Assembly (NCBI RefSeq): GCF_000384255.1
Contig: NZ_KB913035.1
Span: 372,001-436,000, forward strand
DNA from: Methylotenera mobilis 13
Lineage (GTDB): Bacteria > Pseudomonadota > Gammaproteobacteria > Burkholderiales > Methylophilaceae
Reading direction: 5' to 3'
DNA length: 64,000 nt
Shown here: positions 54,460-63,786 of the stretch, one piece after another
How the letters are laid out: each line of letters starts with the position of its first letter
How positions within the stretch are numbered: the stretch's first letter is position 1
Position numbers and translations under genes: made by a program
The notes under the pieces: model-generated
Databases searched by the model: none
Seen by the model: the letters and a program-made list of their open reading frames with translations, nothing else
What the model was told of the DNA's origin: nothing

Positions 54460-56039
54460 AGCAAGGTTTACAACTTAAATTTTCACAGAATCTATCACTG
54501 ACCCCGCAGTTACAGCAGGCGATTCGTCTATTGCAGCTTTCAACGTTGGAGCTCAATCAAGAAATTGATGTGTTGATGCAAACCAATCCATTGCTAGAGC
54601 GAGGTGATGACACTGAAGATGAGTATGGCAATGAAGTTGAGTCGGTGGTTGAGGGCGCCGATTCAAATGCGCAAAGTGCAGAAGCTGTTAGCGATACTGA
54701 TAAATTAGAGTCTGACGCGTTTGATGCAGAGTATCAAGAAGCTGGGCATGAGTTTAGTGGCTCAGAGCCTTCCTTATCTAGTACTACAGAGCAGACAGAG
54801 TCTGCAGAGTTTGAAGTCACAAGCAACGAGTACGCGGATACCTTCTCTGCTGAGTTTGGTGATGAATTCGATGAGTTTTCAAATGGCAGTCGCTGGGATG
54901 AAAATACCATGCCAGCGGATGATGATAGCGATTTTAAACCGCAAGAAACGTTGCAAACGAGCTTGCGTGAGCATTTGCTTTCTCAGTTAAAACTGATGCC
55001 ACTATCAGAGCGCGATCAGTCACTTGCCTTAATGTTGGTAGATAGTATCAACGATGATGGTTATTTAGAACAGTCGCTAGAAGAAATTGCTGAGCTGATG
55101 CCTGAAGAGTTGGAGATTGATACGATTGAGCTACAAACTGCGTTGCGTCACGTTCAACACTTAGATCCAGCAGGTGTAGGTGCGCGTAGTCTAAGTGAGT
55201 GTTTACTTTTGCAACTTGAGGTGTTGCCTAAATTTACGCCACATTTAACCTTGGCTAATTTAGTGGCAAAGCATTATCTGCCGGTATTAGCGTCGCGTGA
55301 TTTTGTGAAGCTACGTAAAGAGTTAGGCTGTGATGAATCCACCTTAAAGCAGGTGCAGCAATTAATTACCAGTTTAAACCCGCGTCCTGGCAGTGCTTTT
55401 AGTCATATAGGTTCAGAGCACTATATACAGCATGAAGTGATTGTAAAAAAAGTAAAGGGTATATGGATTGCAAGTTTGAATGACAGTGTGATTCCTAAAC
55501 TTAAAATCAATCAGCTGTATGCCGGAATTTTGAAGCGTAACCGTGATAGCTCTAGTCAGTATTTACAAAGCCAAATGCAAGAGGCCAAATGGATGATTAA
55601 AAACATCCAGCAACGGTTTTCTACCATTTTGCGAGTATCGCAAGCGATTGTGGATAGACAGCGTAATTTTTTAGAGTATGGTGAAGTCGCCATGCGGCCA
55701 CTAGTGTTAAGAGAAATTGCGGATGAGCTTGATTTGCATGAGTCAACAATCTCGCGTGTGACGACTAATAAATATATGCTAACGCCTCGTGGGATTTTTG
55801 AGCTCAAATACTTTTTTGGCAGTTCAGTTGCGACAGATACTGGCGGTACTTGTTCTGCAACCGCAATTCGTGCGTTGATTAAACAGTTGGTAGACCAAGA
55901 AAATCCTAAGAAGCCATATTCAGATAATCAGATTACTGACTTACTGGCAAAGCAGGGGATTGTTGTCGCAAGGCGCACGATTGCAAAGTATCGTGAGTCA
56001 ATGAACATTGCACCAGCAAGCTTAAGAAAAACGTTATAG
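54456..56039 (+). CDS. rpoN: RNA polymerase sigma-54 factor
   Basis: A 527-residue sigma-54. Region I (1-48) is the Gln/Leu-rich activator-interaction region; core-binding and DNA-binding domains occupy 165-460; the RpoN box is [11 protein letters not shown] near the C-terminus. Region II (residues about 50-160) is unusually long and very acidic with only one Lys and one Arg before 161, making the protein about 50 residues longer than E. coli RpoN. PilR in this window is an intact partner activator. Confidence 0.96.
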   Translation: MKQGLQLKFSQNLSLTPQLQQAIRLLQLSTLELNQEIDVLMQTNPLLERGDDTEDEYGNEVESVVEGADSNAQSAEAVSDTDKLESDAFDAEYQEAGHEFSGSEPSLSSTTEQTESAEFEVTSNEYADTFSAEFGDEFDEFSNGSRWDENTMPADDDSDFKPQETLQTSLREHLLSQLKLMPLSERDQSLALMLVDSINDDGYLEQSLEEIAELMPEELEIDTIELQTALRHVQHLDPAGVGARSLSECLLLQLEVLPKFTPHLTLANLVAKHYLPVLASRDFVKLRKELGCDESTLKQVQQLITSLNPRPGSAFSHIGSEHYIQHEVIVKKVKGIWIASLNDSVIPKLKINQLYAGILKRNRDSSSQYLQSQMQEAKWMIKNIQQRFSTILRVSQAIVDRQRNFLEYGEVAMRPLVLREIADELDLHESTISRVTTNKYMLTPRGIFELKYFFGSSVATDTGGTCSATAIRALIKQLVDQENPKKPYSDNQITDLLAKQGIVVARRTIAKYRESMNIAPASLRKTL

Positions 56040-56184
56040 CTTGATTGTTGAAATCTGCGCAAAAAATTGTTGTATTCCTTGCCACAGACCTAATGAAAAG
56101 TTGTAAACTGAAACTGTTCTGTAAGTCTTAATCACGAATCTCTAAGAATTAATATTTGCGGAATATTTTCAAAAGGAGCAAGTC

Positions 56185-56511
56185 ATGAATTTACAATTAA
56201 CAGGTCATCATTTAGAAATAACGCCCGCTTTGCGTGACTATGTCACAAGCAAACTAACTAAAATCAGCAATCACTTTGATCATGTGATCGATGTCAAAGT
56301 GACCATGAGTGTCGAAAAGCTGGCTCAAAAGGTTGAAGCTACACTGCATGTGCCTGGTAATGATTTACACGCAGAATGCCAAGATGAGAATATGTATAGC
56401 GCAATCGATATGTTGACCGACAAGCTGGATCGTCAAGTGGTGAAACATAAAGAAAAAAATGCGGATCATCACAAAGCGAATGGTGCAGTTAAGCATCAAA
56501 ACATTGACTGA
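56185..56511 (+). CDS. hpf: Ribosome hibernation promoting factor
   Basis: A 108-residue HPF/YfiA-family protein of the short type. MNLQLTGHHLEITPALRDYVTSKLTKISNHFDHVIDVKVTMSVEKLAQKVEATLHVPGNDLHAECQDENMYSAIDMLTDKLDRQVVKHKEK is typical. It binds the 30S subunit in stationary phase. It has a good AAAGGAG ribosome-binding site and its usual place after rpoN. Confidence 0.95.
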   Translation: MNLQLTGHHLEITPALRDYVTSKLTKISNHFDHVIDVKVTMSVEKLAQKVEATLHVPGNDLHAECQDENMYSAIDMLTDKLDRQVVKHKEKNADHHKANGAVKHQNID

Positions 56512-56546
56512 GTTTTTAGTATTTAATTCTTTTTGTTACCTTAAAT

Positions 56547-57488
56547 ATGGCTCAATTCAACGTCGCTGAGCTATTCAAAGAAACCCGCCGTAAACTCAAA
56601 TTAAGTTGGGTTGCAGGACTCAACGGCGGGGCAAATACTCTCACTAGCGAAACAGTTACTAAACCATCCCTAGCACTGATAGGCCATCTTAACTTTGTAC
56701 ATCCAAATCGGGTGCAAGTGTTAGGTTGTGCTGAGATGGATTACCTGACCAAGTTGCCGACTGCTGACGCAGAGCGCGCAATTAACAATCTGTTTTCTAC
56801 CGACTTGGCGGCAGTCATTGTTGCTAACGGTGAGAACGTAATCGATATATTATTAGCAGCGGCCAATCTTCACAACGTCCCATTATTTACCTCTACACTT
56901 CGTAGCCCCGAGCTCATGGATATTTTGAGCCACTTTTTGGCGCAAGCAATGGCTGAGACTATCAGCGTGCATGGCGTATTTATGGAGGTTCAGGGTTTTG
57001 GTGTGCTGATTAAAGGTGAGGCAGCTATTGGTAAGAGTGAGCTTGCATTAGAGTTGATTTCACGCGGGCATCGCCTGATTGCTGATGATATTGTTGATTT
57101 CTTCAGAATATCGCCTGAGCGTATTGAAGGACGTTGCCCTGCTTTGCTGCAGGACTTTCTCGAGGTTCGTGGCCTGGGGATTTTAAATATACGCGCCTTA
57201 TTTGGTGATAACGCAGTTAAGCCTACCAAGCCGTTGGATTTAATTATTCAACTAGAGAAAGCAGATTTGCAAACTTTGCAGATGCTGGACCGACTAAGTA
57301 TTAAAACGCAGCATGAAGAAGTGTTGGGGTTAAAAGTAACCAAGGTACATATTCCGATTGCGGCCGGGCGAAATATTGCTGTGTTAGTCGAAGTTGCCGT
57401 GCGTAATCACATGCTATTGTTGCGAGGTATCAATGCAACGAAGCAATTGATGCAACGTCAACAGCGTGCAATGAAGCAACACAAGTAA
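56547..57488 (+). CDS. hprK: HPr kinase/phosphorylase
   Basis: A 313-residue HprK. The P-loop is GEAAIGKSELALEL, followed by LIADDIVDF, and the family signature LEVRGLGILNIRALFG is intact. It phosphorylates HPr on Ser46 and removes that phosphate. The target Ser46 is present in the HPr encoded at 58855. It precedes rapZ by 24 bp. Confidence 0.95.
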   Translation: MAQFNVAELFKETRRKLKLSWVAGLNGGANTLTSETVTKPSLALIGHLNFVHPNRVQVLGCAEMDYLTKLPTADAERAINNLFSTDLAAVIVANGENVIDILLAAANLHNVPLFTSTLRSPELMDILSHFLAQAMAETISVHGVFMEVQGFGVLIKGEAAIGKSELALELISRGHRLIADDIVDFFRISPERIEGRCPALLQDFLEVRGLGILNIRALFGDNAVKPTKPLDLIIQLEKADLQTLQMLDRLSIKTQHEEVLGLKVTKVHIPIAAGRNIAVLVEVAVRNHMLLLRGINATKQLMQRQQRAMKQHK

Positions 57489-57512
57489 TTCTCTATTAGG
57501 GCTTATCAATAC

Positions 57513-58364
57513 ATGAAACAATTGATTATTGTCACAGGTCTTTCTGGGTCAGGAAAGAGTATTGCGTTACGTGCGCTTGAAGATAGCGGGTATTACTGTA
57601 TTGATAACTTACCTGCAACCATGTTGGCCACGATTGCTGATCATTTAGATGCTGACCATAAACGCATTGCCATCAGTATTGATAGCCGTAGTATTGCCAT
57701 TGAAACCCTGCCAGTGCATATCAATCAGCTGAAGTCAAAAAACATAGATGTGCAGGTGTTGTTTTTGGAGTCAAATGTTGAAACCTTGGTTAAAAGGTTT
57801 AGTGAAACAAGACGTAAGCATCCGCTTAGTAAAGACGCCATTACTTTGGCGGAAAGTATCGCACTAGAGCGTGACTTACTGGGTGGTTTGGGTAGTCTTG
57901 GGCATGTGATTGATACTAGCTATTTGAGTGCCAATACATTGCGCGGCTGGGTGAAAGAGGTGGTGTCGATAGAGCATGCAGGGTTAACATTGTTGTTTAC
58001 CTCGTTTGGGTTTAAACATGGCATACCATTGGATGCTGATTTTGTGTTTGATGTGCGTTGCTTACCTAATCCACATTACGACCCTGCTTTGCGCGACTTG
58101 ACCGGGCGTGATGAGAAGGTGCAAGACTTTCTAAAAGATCATGCAACGGTGACGGATATGATGCATGATATTAGAAATTATGTCGAGAAATGGTTACCAT
58201 GTTTTGTGTTGGATAACCGTAGCTATTTGACTGTGGCAATTGGCTGTACTGGTGGTCAGCATCGCTCTGTGTTTTTGGTGGAACAACTAAGTCAATATTT
58301 TAAAGATAAGCAGAAGGTGTTAACACGGCACCGCGAGTTAAAGTTAGACCAAGAGTTAAAATAA
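57513..58364 (+). CDS. rapZ: RNase adapter protein RapZ
   Basis: A 283-residue protein. Walker A GLSGSGKSIALRALED and the C-terminal NRSYLTVAIGCTGGQHRSVFLVEQL block are characteristic. In E. coli RapZ brings GlmZ RNA to RNase E and so controls glucosamine-6-phosphate synthase; this role is not established in betaproteobacteria. Its last codons and stop lie within three 18-bp tandem repeat units. Confidence 0.94.
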   Translation: MKQLIIVTGLSGSGKSIALRALEDSGYYCIDNLPATMLATIADHLDADHKRIAISIDSRSIAIETLPVHINQLKSKNIDVQVLFLESNVETLVKRFSETRRKHPLSKDAITLAESIALERDLLGGLGSLGHVIDTSYLSANTLRGWVKEVVSIEHAGLTLLFTSFGFKHGIPLDADFVFDVRCLPNPHYDPALRDLTGRDEKVQDFLKDHATVTDMMHDIRNYVEKWLPCFVLDNRSYLTVAIGCTGGQHRSVFLVEQLSQYFKDKQKVLTRHRELKLDQELK

Positions 58365-58388
58365 AACCAGGAATTAAAATAAACAGGA
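58335..58388 (+). repeat. Three 18-bp tandem units across the rapZ stop codon
   Basis: Units 58335-58352, 58353-58370 and 58371-58388 share the core GA(G/A)TTAAA(A/G)T and are 18 bp each. The first two encode repeated K-L-D-Q-E-L-K-like residues at the end of RapZ; the third is non-coding and ends 13 bp before the next start. Confidence 0.65.
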
Positions 58389-58401
58389 TTGATAGTAAAC
58401 G

Positions 58402-58824
58402 ATGATAGGTATTTTGATTGTGACGCATGGCACATTGGGTGAGAGCCTGATCTCGTGCGCAAGCCATGTGTTGGGTGGTGAACCTGCACAAATTGCATCA
58501 TTAGCAGTCGGTGGGAAAGATGACCCAAGTGTTGTCTTGCCCAAAGCACTTAATATGGTTGAGCGGTTAAACAGCGGCGACGGTGTGTTGGTTCTGTCAG
58601 ATATGTACGGCGCAACACCATGTAATATCGTGGTTAAGCTTTTGCAGCCAGATGTAGTTGCTGGTGTTGCTGGCGTTAGCTTGCCTATGTTAGTGCGAGC
58701 AATGACTTATCGGCATGAGCCGCTGAGCGTTGTTGTAGAAAAAGCCATTAGTGGCGGCCGTGAAGGTGTAGTGCAGTTTACTAGCCAAGAATGTAAGCGT
58801 TATGAGCAAGATTCTTCCAATTAA
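58402..58824 (+). CDS. PTS mannose-type EIIA domain protein
   Basis: A 140-residue EIIA(Man)-fold protein. The phospho-accepting His is H9 in GILIVTHGTLGESLI, and the conserved VLVLSDMYGATPCN motif follows. It receives phosphate from HPr. No EIIB, EIIC or EIID gene is present, so it probably works in regulation and not sugar uptake, as is usual for this cluster in betaproteobacteria. Confidence 0.92.
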   Translation: MIGILIVTHGTLGESLISCASHVLGGEPAQIASLAVGGKDDPSVVLPKALNMVERLNSGDGVLVLSDMYGATPCNIVVKLLQPDVVAGVAGVSLPMLVRAMTYRHEPLSVVVEKAISGGREGVVQFTSQECKRYEQDSSN

Positions 58825-58854
58825 TAGAAATTAAAAATAACTAGGTCCATTAGC

Positions 58855-59124
58855 ATGATTAGTAAAGAGCTGGAAATTATTAATAAATTAGGCTTGCACG
58901 CGCGTGCATCTACCAAACTCACGCAAGCCGCTGGCAAGTTTGCGAGTGAGGTGTGGATTACGCGAAATGGTCGCCGCGTGAATGCCAAAAGCATTATGGG
59001 GGTAATGATGCTGGCTGCTGCAAAGGGTTCCATCGTAACGTTGGAAGCGAATGGTACTGATGAAATTGTTGCAATCGATACATTGGTGTCGCTTATTAAT
59101 AGCCGTTTCGGTGAGGATGAATGA
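58855..59124 (+). CDS. ptsH: Phosphocarrier protein HPr
   Basis: An 89-residue HPr with the EI phosphorylation site His15 (KLGLHARAST) and the HprK site Ser46 (RVNAKSIMGV). It passes phosphate from EI to EIIA. It overlaps the start of ptsI by four bases. Confidence 0.96.
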   Translation: MISKELEIINKLGLHARASTKLTQAAGKFASEVWITRNGRRVNAKSIMGVMMLAAAKGSIVTLEANGTDEIVAIDTLVSLINSRFGEDE

Positions 59125-60887
59125 GTAGTTTGACGAACCCTAGCTTCAGTATTCATGGCGTTGCTGTATCTAGCGGCATTGCTATTGGACAGGCGCATCT
59201 AGTTTCTAATGCGTTGTTAGAGGTCGTCCATTATCAGTTACCTAAACATTTAATTGAAACTGAAATTGATAGATTCAGCGAGGCGATCGCAACTGTTAAG
59301 ACTGAGTTAGAGCAAATTAATCATAGTTTACGTAAAAATGCACCAGCAGAGTTAAGTGCGTTTGTAGGTACGCACTTGATGATGTTAGAAGATAAATCTT
59401 TAACAGAAATTCCTAAGGATATTATCCGAAACGAGCAGTGTAATGCTGAGTGGGCAATCAAGCTGCAAATGGATGATATCGTTGAGCAGTTTGAGCAAAT
59501 TGAAGATGTGTATTTTAGAGAACGTAAACAGGATGTTGTACAAGTCGTAGAGCGCATTATTAAAGCCTTATTGGGACATCCTAGCCAGCTAAGTACAGAG
59601 CAGCAAATGAGTGCAGTGAGTCAGGAAAGAAAACTGATTTTAGTCGCACACGATATTTCACCAGCAGATGCTATCCAGTTTAAGCAGCATAATTTTGCAG
59701 CATTTATTACGGATGTTGGTGGGGTGACTTCACACACCGCTATTTTGGCGCGCAGTCTTAATATTCCATCGATTGTTGCTTTACAGCGCGCACGTGATTT
59801 AATCAATGATGGCGAACTGATTATTGTTGATGGTCATTTGGGCATTGTGATTGTCAGTCCGTCAAAAGAGATTTTGGCTGAGTATAAATTACGTCAAGAC
59901 CAGTGGGAGTTAGAGCAGCAAAAACTTAAGCGCATCAAGAGCACGAAGGCAGTCACTATTGATGGCGTCAGTATTGATTTATTAGCGAATATTGAGGTGC
60001 CAGAGGATGTGGCGGCAGTGAAGCTTGCGGGTGCGACTGGCATTGGCCTATATCGAACAGAGTTTCTTTTCATGAATCGGCACGATACACCGGATGAAGA
60101 GGAACAGTTTGTTGCATACAAGGCTGTGGCTGAGGCGATGAAAGGTGCGCCGGTTACTATTCGTACCTTGGACTTAGGTGCAGATAAGCAGGCTAATTCT
60201 GACACCGCTGTAAATTGCGCAAATCCAGCCTTAGGCTTACGTGCAATACGTTTATGCTTATCAGAGCCGCAAATATTTCATACACAATTGAGAGCGCTGT
60301 TACGTGCCTCTCATTTCGGCAATATTAAGATTTTAATTCCTATGCTTTGCACGCTATCTGAGTTGCGCCAAACTAAGCTGTTGCTAGAGCGTGCAAAACA
60401 AAGTTTACGTAAAGAGAGTCTTCCATTTGATGAAAATATTGCACTAGGTGGCATGATAGAAATTCCAGCAGCAGCCATTAATGCAGAAGCGTTTGCCAAT
60501 GAGTTGGACTTTTTATCCATAGGTACTAACGATTTAATTCAATACACATTGGCAATTGATCGGACTGATGATTCTGTTGCGCATTTATACAATCCTTTGC
60601 ATCCATCCATATTGAAATTGATTTCAATGACGATAAAAGCAGGTGCTAAGCTTGGTAAACAAGTGTCTGTGTGCGGCGAAATGGCGGGTGACCCAAGATT
60701 TACTAAGTTGCTTTTAGGGATGGGGTTGCAGCAATTATCTATGCATCCGTCACATATTCTTAGCATTAAACAGCAAGTGCTACATAGCCAGCTCGCGGAG
60801 TTGAAGATGCAAGCACGTAAAGTGTTAGGCCTCACCGATATAGAAAAAATTGAACTCAGCTTGATTAAATTTAATCAGATTCATTAA
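59121..60887 (+). CDS. ptsI: Phosphoenolpyruvate-protein phosphotransferase (enzyme I)
   Basis: A 588-residue enzyme I. The active-site His is in DVGGVTSHTAILARSLNIPSIV. The PEP-binding barrel has TGIGLYRTEFLFM, RTLDLGADK and the C-terminal FLSIGTNDLIQYTLAIDR and VCGEMAGDP signatures. It transfers phosphate from PEP to HPr. No GAF domain is present, so it is the general EI type rather than PtsP. Confidence 0.96.
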   Translation: MSSLTNPSFSIHGVAVSSGIAIGQAHLVSNALLEVVHYQLPKHLIETEIDRFSEAIATVKTELEQINHSLRKNAPAELSAFVGTHLMMLEDKSLTEIPKDIIRNEQCNAEWAIKLQMDDIVEQFEQIEDVYFRERKQDVVQVVERIIKALLGHPSQLSTEQQMSAVSQERKLILVAHDISPADAIQFKQHNFAAFITDVGGVTSHTAILARSLNIPSIVALQRARDLINDGELIIVDGHLGIVIVSPSKEILAEYKLRQDQWELEQQKLKRIKSTKAVTIDGVSIDLLANIEVPEDVAAVKLAGATGIGLYRTEFLFMNRHDTPDEEEQFVAYKAVAEAMKGAPVTIRTLDLGADKQANSDTAVNCANPALGLRAIRLCLSEPQIFHTQLRALLRASHFGNIKILIPMLCTLSELRQTKLLLERAKQSLRKESLPFDENIALGGMIEIPAAAINAEAFANELDFLSIGTNDLIQYTLAIDRTDDSVAHLYNPLHPSILKLISMTIKAGAKLGKQVSVCGEMAGDPRFTKLLLGMGLQQLSMHPSHILSIKQQVLHSQLAELKMQARKVLGLTDIEKIELSLIKFNQIH

Positions 60888-60902
60888 TGAAAGGATGCTG
60901 AC

Positions 60903-61244
60903 ATGAGTAACGTGATATTAGTACCAAGTAATGACGATAAGAACATCGCCACTATTACACACTTGAGCGGCATTTTATTTTCGTTTATTCCTTCTTTGAT
61001 CGTCTGGTTGCTCAAAAAAGATGACAACGAGTATTTGTCGGCGCAGGCCAAAGAGGCATTGAATTTTCAGCTTACTATTTTGTTGGCGCAATTTGTAGCG
61101 GGAATTCTGATTGCAATACTAGTAGGTTTTTTATTGTTAGGCATTATTTGGCTATTTAATGTTGTTTTATGTATCGTTGCCGCCATCTCAACTAGCAATG
61201 GAGAAACCTATCGTTACCCATTGTGTCTACGTCTTATCAATTAA
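60903..61244 (+). CDS. DUF4870 family membrane protein
   Basis: A 113-residue protein with about three hydrophobic helices. DKNIATITHLSGILFSFIPSLIVWLLKKDDNEYLSAQAKEALNFQLTI is the DUF4870 signature. Function unknown. It starts 15 bp after ptsI and may be cotranscribed. Confidence 0.87.
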   Translation: MSNVILVPSNDDKNIATITHLSGILFSFIPSLIVWLLKKDDNEYLSAQAKEALNFQLTILLAQFVAGILIAILVGFLLLGIIWLFNVVLCIVAAISTSNGETYRYPLCLRLIN

Positions 61245-61280
61245 TGTTGTACTAAATTAACGCTGTGCTAAGGATTTTTT

Positions 61281-63305
61281 GTGTCAAACCCATTATTACA
61301 TTTTGCAGGCTTACCCAAATTTAACGAAATCAAGCCGGAGCATGTTGGGCCTGCTGTTGATGCTCTAATTGCTGAAGGGCGTGCTTTAGTTGAGGAACTT
61401 GCTACTAGCAAAGAGGCTCCCACATGGTATAACTTTGCTGTCAAACTAGAAGATCATAGTGAAAAATTGGGTCGCTCATGGAGCCAGGTTGGTCATATGA
61501 ATGCGGTGGTGAATAGTCCTGCATTGCGCGAAGCGTATAACGACAACTTGGCAAAACTCACTGATTTTTACAGTGACTTGTCACAAGATGAGCGTTTATA
61601 TGCGAAGTTTAAAGCGATTCAGGCCAGTGCGGAATTTGCAAACCTCACCCCTACGCAACAAAAAATTATCAATAACGAAGTACGTGACTTTAAATTAGGC
61701 GGCGCTGAGTTACCTGCTGAGCAAAAAGCCCGTTTTAAAGAAGTCAGCGAAGCCTTGTCTAAGTTGAGTAGTCGGTTTGAAGAAAACATCATGGACAATA
61801 CCAACGATTTTAAACATCTCGTTGAAAATGTTGCTGATTTAGCTGGCTTGCCAGAAGACGCAATCGAAGCCGCCAAAGAAGCCGCAACAGCTGATGGTAA
61901 AGAAGGTTATCAGTTTAGTCTGCACTTTCCATCTTATATGCCAGTGTTGCAATATGCAGATAATCGCGCGCTACGTGAAACCATGTACCGTGCTTATGCC
62001 ACACGCGCTTCAGAATTGAGCAAGCCAGAGTGGGATAACACAAGCTTAATTGGCGATATTCTCAAACTCAAGCGCGAAGAAGCGCAAATGCTCGGCTTTA
62101 GCAATTTTGCAGAGCTTTCACTCGCCACCAAGATGGCAGATAGTCCTAAACACGTGACAGAGTTTCTCAACACGTTAGCAAAGCGCGCCAAGCCGTATGC
62201 GCAAAAAGATATGCACGAACTAATAGAATATGCCGCTAAACTGGGCATTGCCGACATGCAAGCTTGGGATGTTGCCTATGTGAGTGAGAAGCTACGTGTT
62301 GAAAAATACGCGTTCTCAGATCAAGAAGTTAAACAATACTTCCCAGAAAATAAAGTGCTGGCTGGTTTGTTTAAAGTCACCGAAACCATTTTTGGCGTAC
62401 AAGTGCGCAAAGTTGATGCCCCTGTATGGCATGCGGATGCAAGTTTTTATGAAATTACGGACAGTGATAATCAGCCTGTTGCTTATTTCTACTTAGACCT
62501 CTATGCGCGCAACCATAAACGCGGTGGTGCATGGATGGATGAATGCATTAGCCGTCGCCAGAAAGAAAGTGGTGTTGAGTTGCCAGTGGCGTATCTGACC
62601 TGCAATTTCTCAGCACCTGTTGGCGGCAAGCCGGCCTTATTCACGCATGATGACGTCATCACCATGTTCCATGAGTTTGGTCATGGCCTGCACCATATGC
62701 TAACGCAAGTGGATGAATACGGTGTATCTGGGATTAAAGGCGTGGAGTGGGATGCAGTAGAACTGCCAAGCCAGTTTATGGAAAACTTCTGCTGGGAATG
62801 GGATGTTTTACGCCATATGACGGCTCATGTAGAAACTGGCGCGCAATTGCCGCGCGAATTGTTCGACAAAATGGTGGCGGCTAAAAATTTCCAAGCCGGT
62901 ATGCAAACCGTTCGTCAAATAGAGTTTTCACTGTTCGATATGCGCCTACATGGCGAGTTTGACCCAAACGGTAAACAGACTGCTTTAGATTTAATCGAAC
63001 AAGTGCGTGATGAAGTCGCTGTAGTTCGCCCACCTAAATGGAACCGATTCCCCAATAGCTTTAGCCATATCTTTGCAGGCGGCTATGCTGCTGGGTATTA
63101 CAGCTATAAATGGGCAGAAGTGCTATCAGCCGATGCTTATAGCCTATTTGAAGAGATGGGTGTACTTTCAGGTGAAGCAGGTAAACGCTTTAAAAATGAA
63201 GTGCTGTCAAAAGGCGGTTCGCGCCCAGCGATGGAGTCATTTGTGGCGTTTAGAGGTAGGGAGCCGAGTATGGATGCACTTTTGCGTCATAATGGCATGG
63301 CTTAA
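61281..63305 (+). CDS. prlC: Oligopeptidase A
   Basis: A 674-residue M3 metallopeptidase. The zinc motif is FHEFGHGLHHMLTQV with the downstream Glu in VEWDAVELPSQFMENF. It starts with GTG; MSNPLLHFAGLPKFNEIKPEHVGPAV is the expected N-terminus. It degrades oligopeptides, including cleaved signal peptides, in the cytosol. It is the last gene before a long gene-free stretch. Confidence 0.96.
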   Translation: MSNPLLHFAGLPKFNEIKPEHVGPAVDALIAEGRALVEELATSKEAPTWYNFAVKLEDHSEKLGRSWSQVGHMNAVVNSPALREAYNDNLAKLTDFYSDLSQDERLYAKFKAIQASAEFANLTPTQQKIINNEVRDFKLGGAELPAEQKARFKEVSEALSKLSSRFEENIMDNTNDFKHLVENVADLAGLPEDAIEAAKEAATADGKEGYQFSLHFPSYMPVLQYADNRALRETMYRAYATRASELSKPEWDNTSLIGDILKLKREEAQMLGFSNFAELSLATKMADSPKHVTEFLNTLAKRAKPYAQKDMHELIEYAAKLGIADMQAWDVAYVSEKLRVEKYAFSDQEVKQYFPENKVLAGLFKVTETIFGVQVRKVDAPVWHADASFYEITDSDNQPVAYFYLDLYARNHKRGGAWMDECISRRQKESGVELPVAYLTCNFSAPVGGKPALFTHDDVITMFHEFGHGLHHMLTQVDEYGVSGIKGVEWDAVELPSQFMENFCWEWDVLRHMTAHVETGAQLPRELFDKMVAAKNFQAGMQTVRQIEFSLFDMRLHGEFDPNGKQTALDLIEQVRDEVAVVRPPKWNRFPNSFSHIFAGGYAAGYYSYKWAEVLSADAYSLFEEMGVLSGEAGKRFKNEVLSKGGSRPAMESFVAFRGREPSMDALLRHNGMA

Positions 63306-63338
63306 ACCATCGTCTTCGTCGCTATAAGTTGTTGCTTC

Positions 63339-63392
63339 GGCCATTTTTCCGCGTTTCTATATAATATTATATGTAGTACTTGAAAAATGGCC
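63339..63392. repeat. Nested inverted repeats after prlC
   Basis: GGCCATTTTTC (63339-63349) has an exact inverted copy GAAAAATGGCC (63382-63392). The 32-base centre contains the perfect AT palindrome ATATAATATTATAT (63359-63372). Each strand has a T5 run inside an arm, so it may act as a terminator. Confidence 0.6.
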
Positions 63393-63436
63393 TTGCGCCT
63401 AGTCTAGCTTAGAGGCTGATTGTCTAAAATTGATGG

Positions 63437-63462
63437 GCCGCGAAGGTGTATTCCTCCGCGGC
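63437..63462 (+). terminator. GC-rich hairpin in the prlC downstream region
   Basis: GCCGCG (63437-63442) pairs with CGCGGC (63457-63462), extended inward by AGG/CCT past a mismatch, and followed by ATTTCACTTATATT. It is a possible second terminator. Confidence 0.45.
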
Positions 63463-63786
63463 ATTTCACTTATATTACTTGTCCAAATAAGCCAAGTAGC
63501 GTGCGCAACTTGTTGCCCACGCGCACGTGCTCTCCGCAAGTGTATTTTGTTGTACCTAATCCTGACAAACCTACAAAAACATTTACAAAAATTATCTTTT
63601 TCATCAATTGTGTCACGTAATGTTTTGGGTCATTGTCATTGCGCAAAAATAGTTCGCTTGTGTAATTGTGTATGATGAATAAGTTGTGCTTCAGGTTGGC
63701 ATGACCAGCGATGATGCGCTGTCTTGTAATTTATGTAGCTATAAACATTGTGGGCAAAGAAGTTGCTCACCCTAAGAGAATTTAAT

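Larger units (their letters stand above)
63306..63786. other. 480-bp stretch without a supported gene
   Basis: Short open frames are present, but none has a credible ribosome-binding site, codon use or homology that I recognise. It holds two hairpins (63339-63392 and 63437-63462). A promoter for the methyltransferase gene at 63787 must lie in the right half; AGAGAATTT precedes the start. Confidence 0.6.

Noticed and set aside
63430-63675. Open frame of about 80 residues with a hydrophobic start after prlC
   Set aside because: It spans the GC hairpin at 63437-63462, has no ribosome-binding site, an odd Cys/Arg composition and no recognisable family; most likely non-coding.
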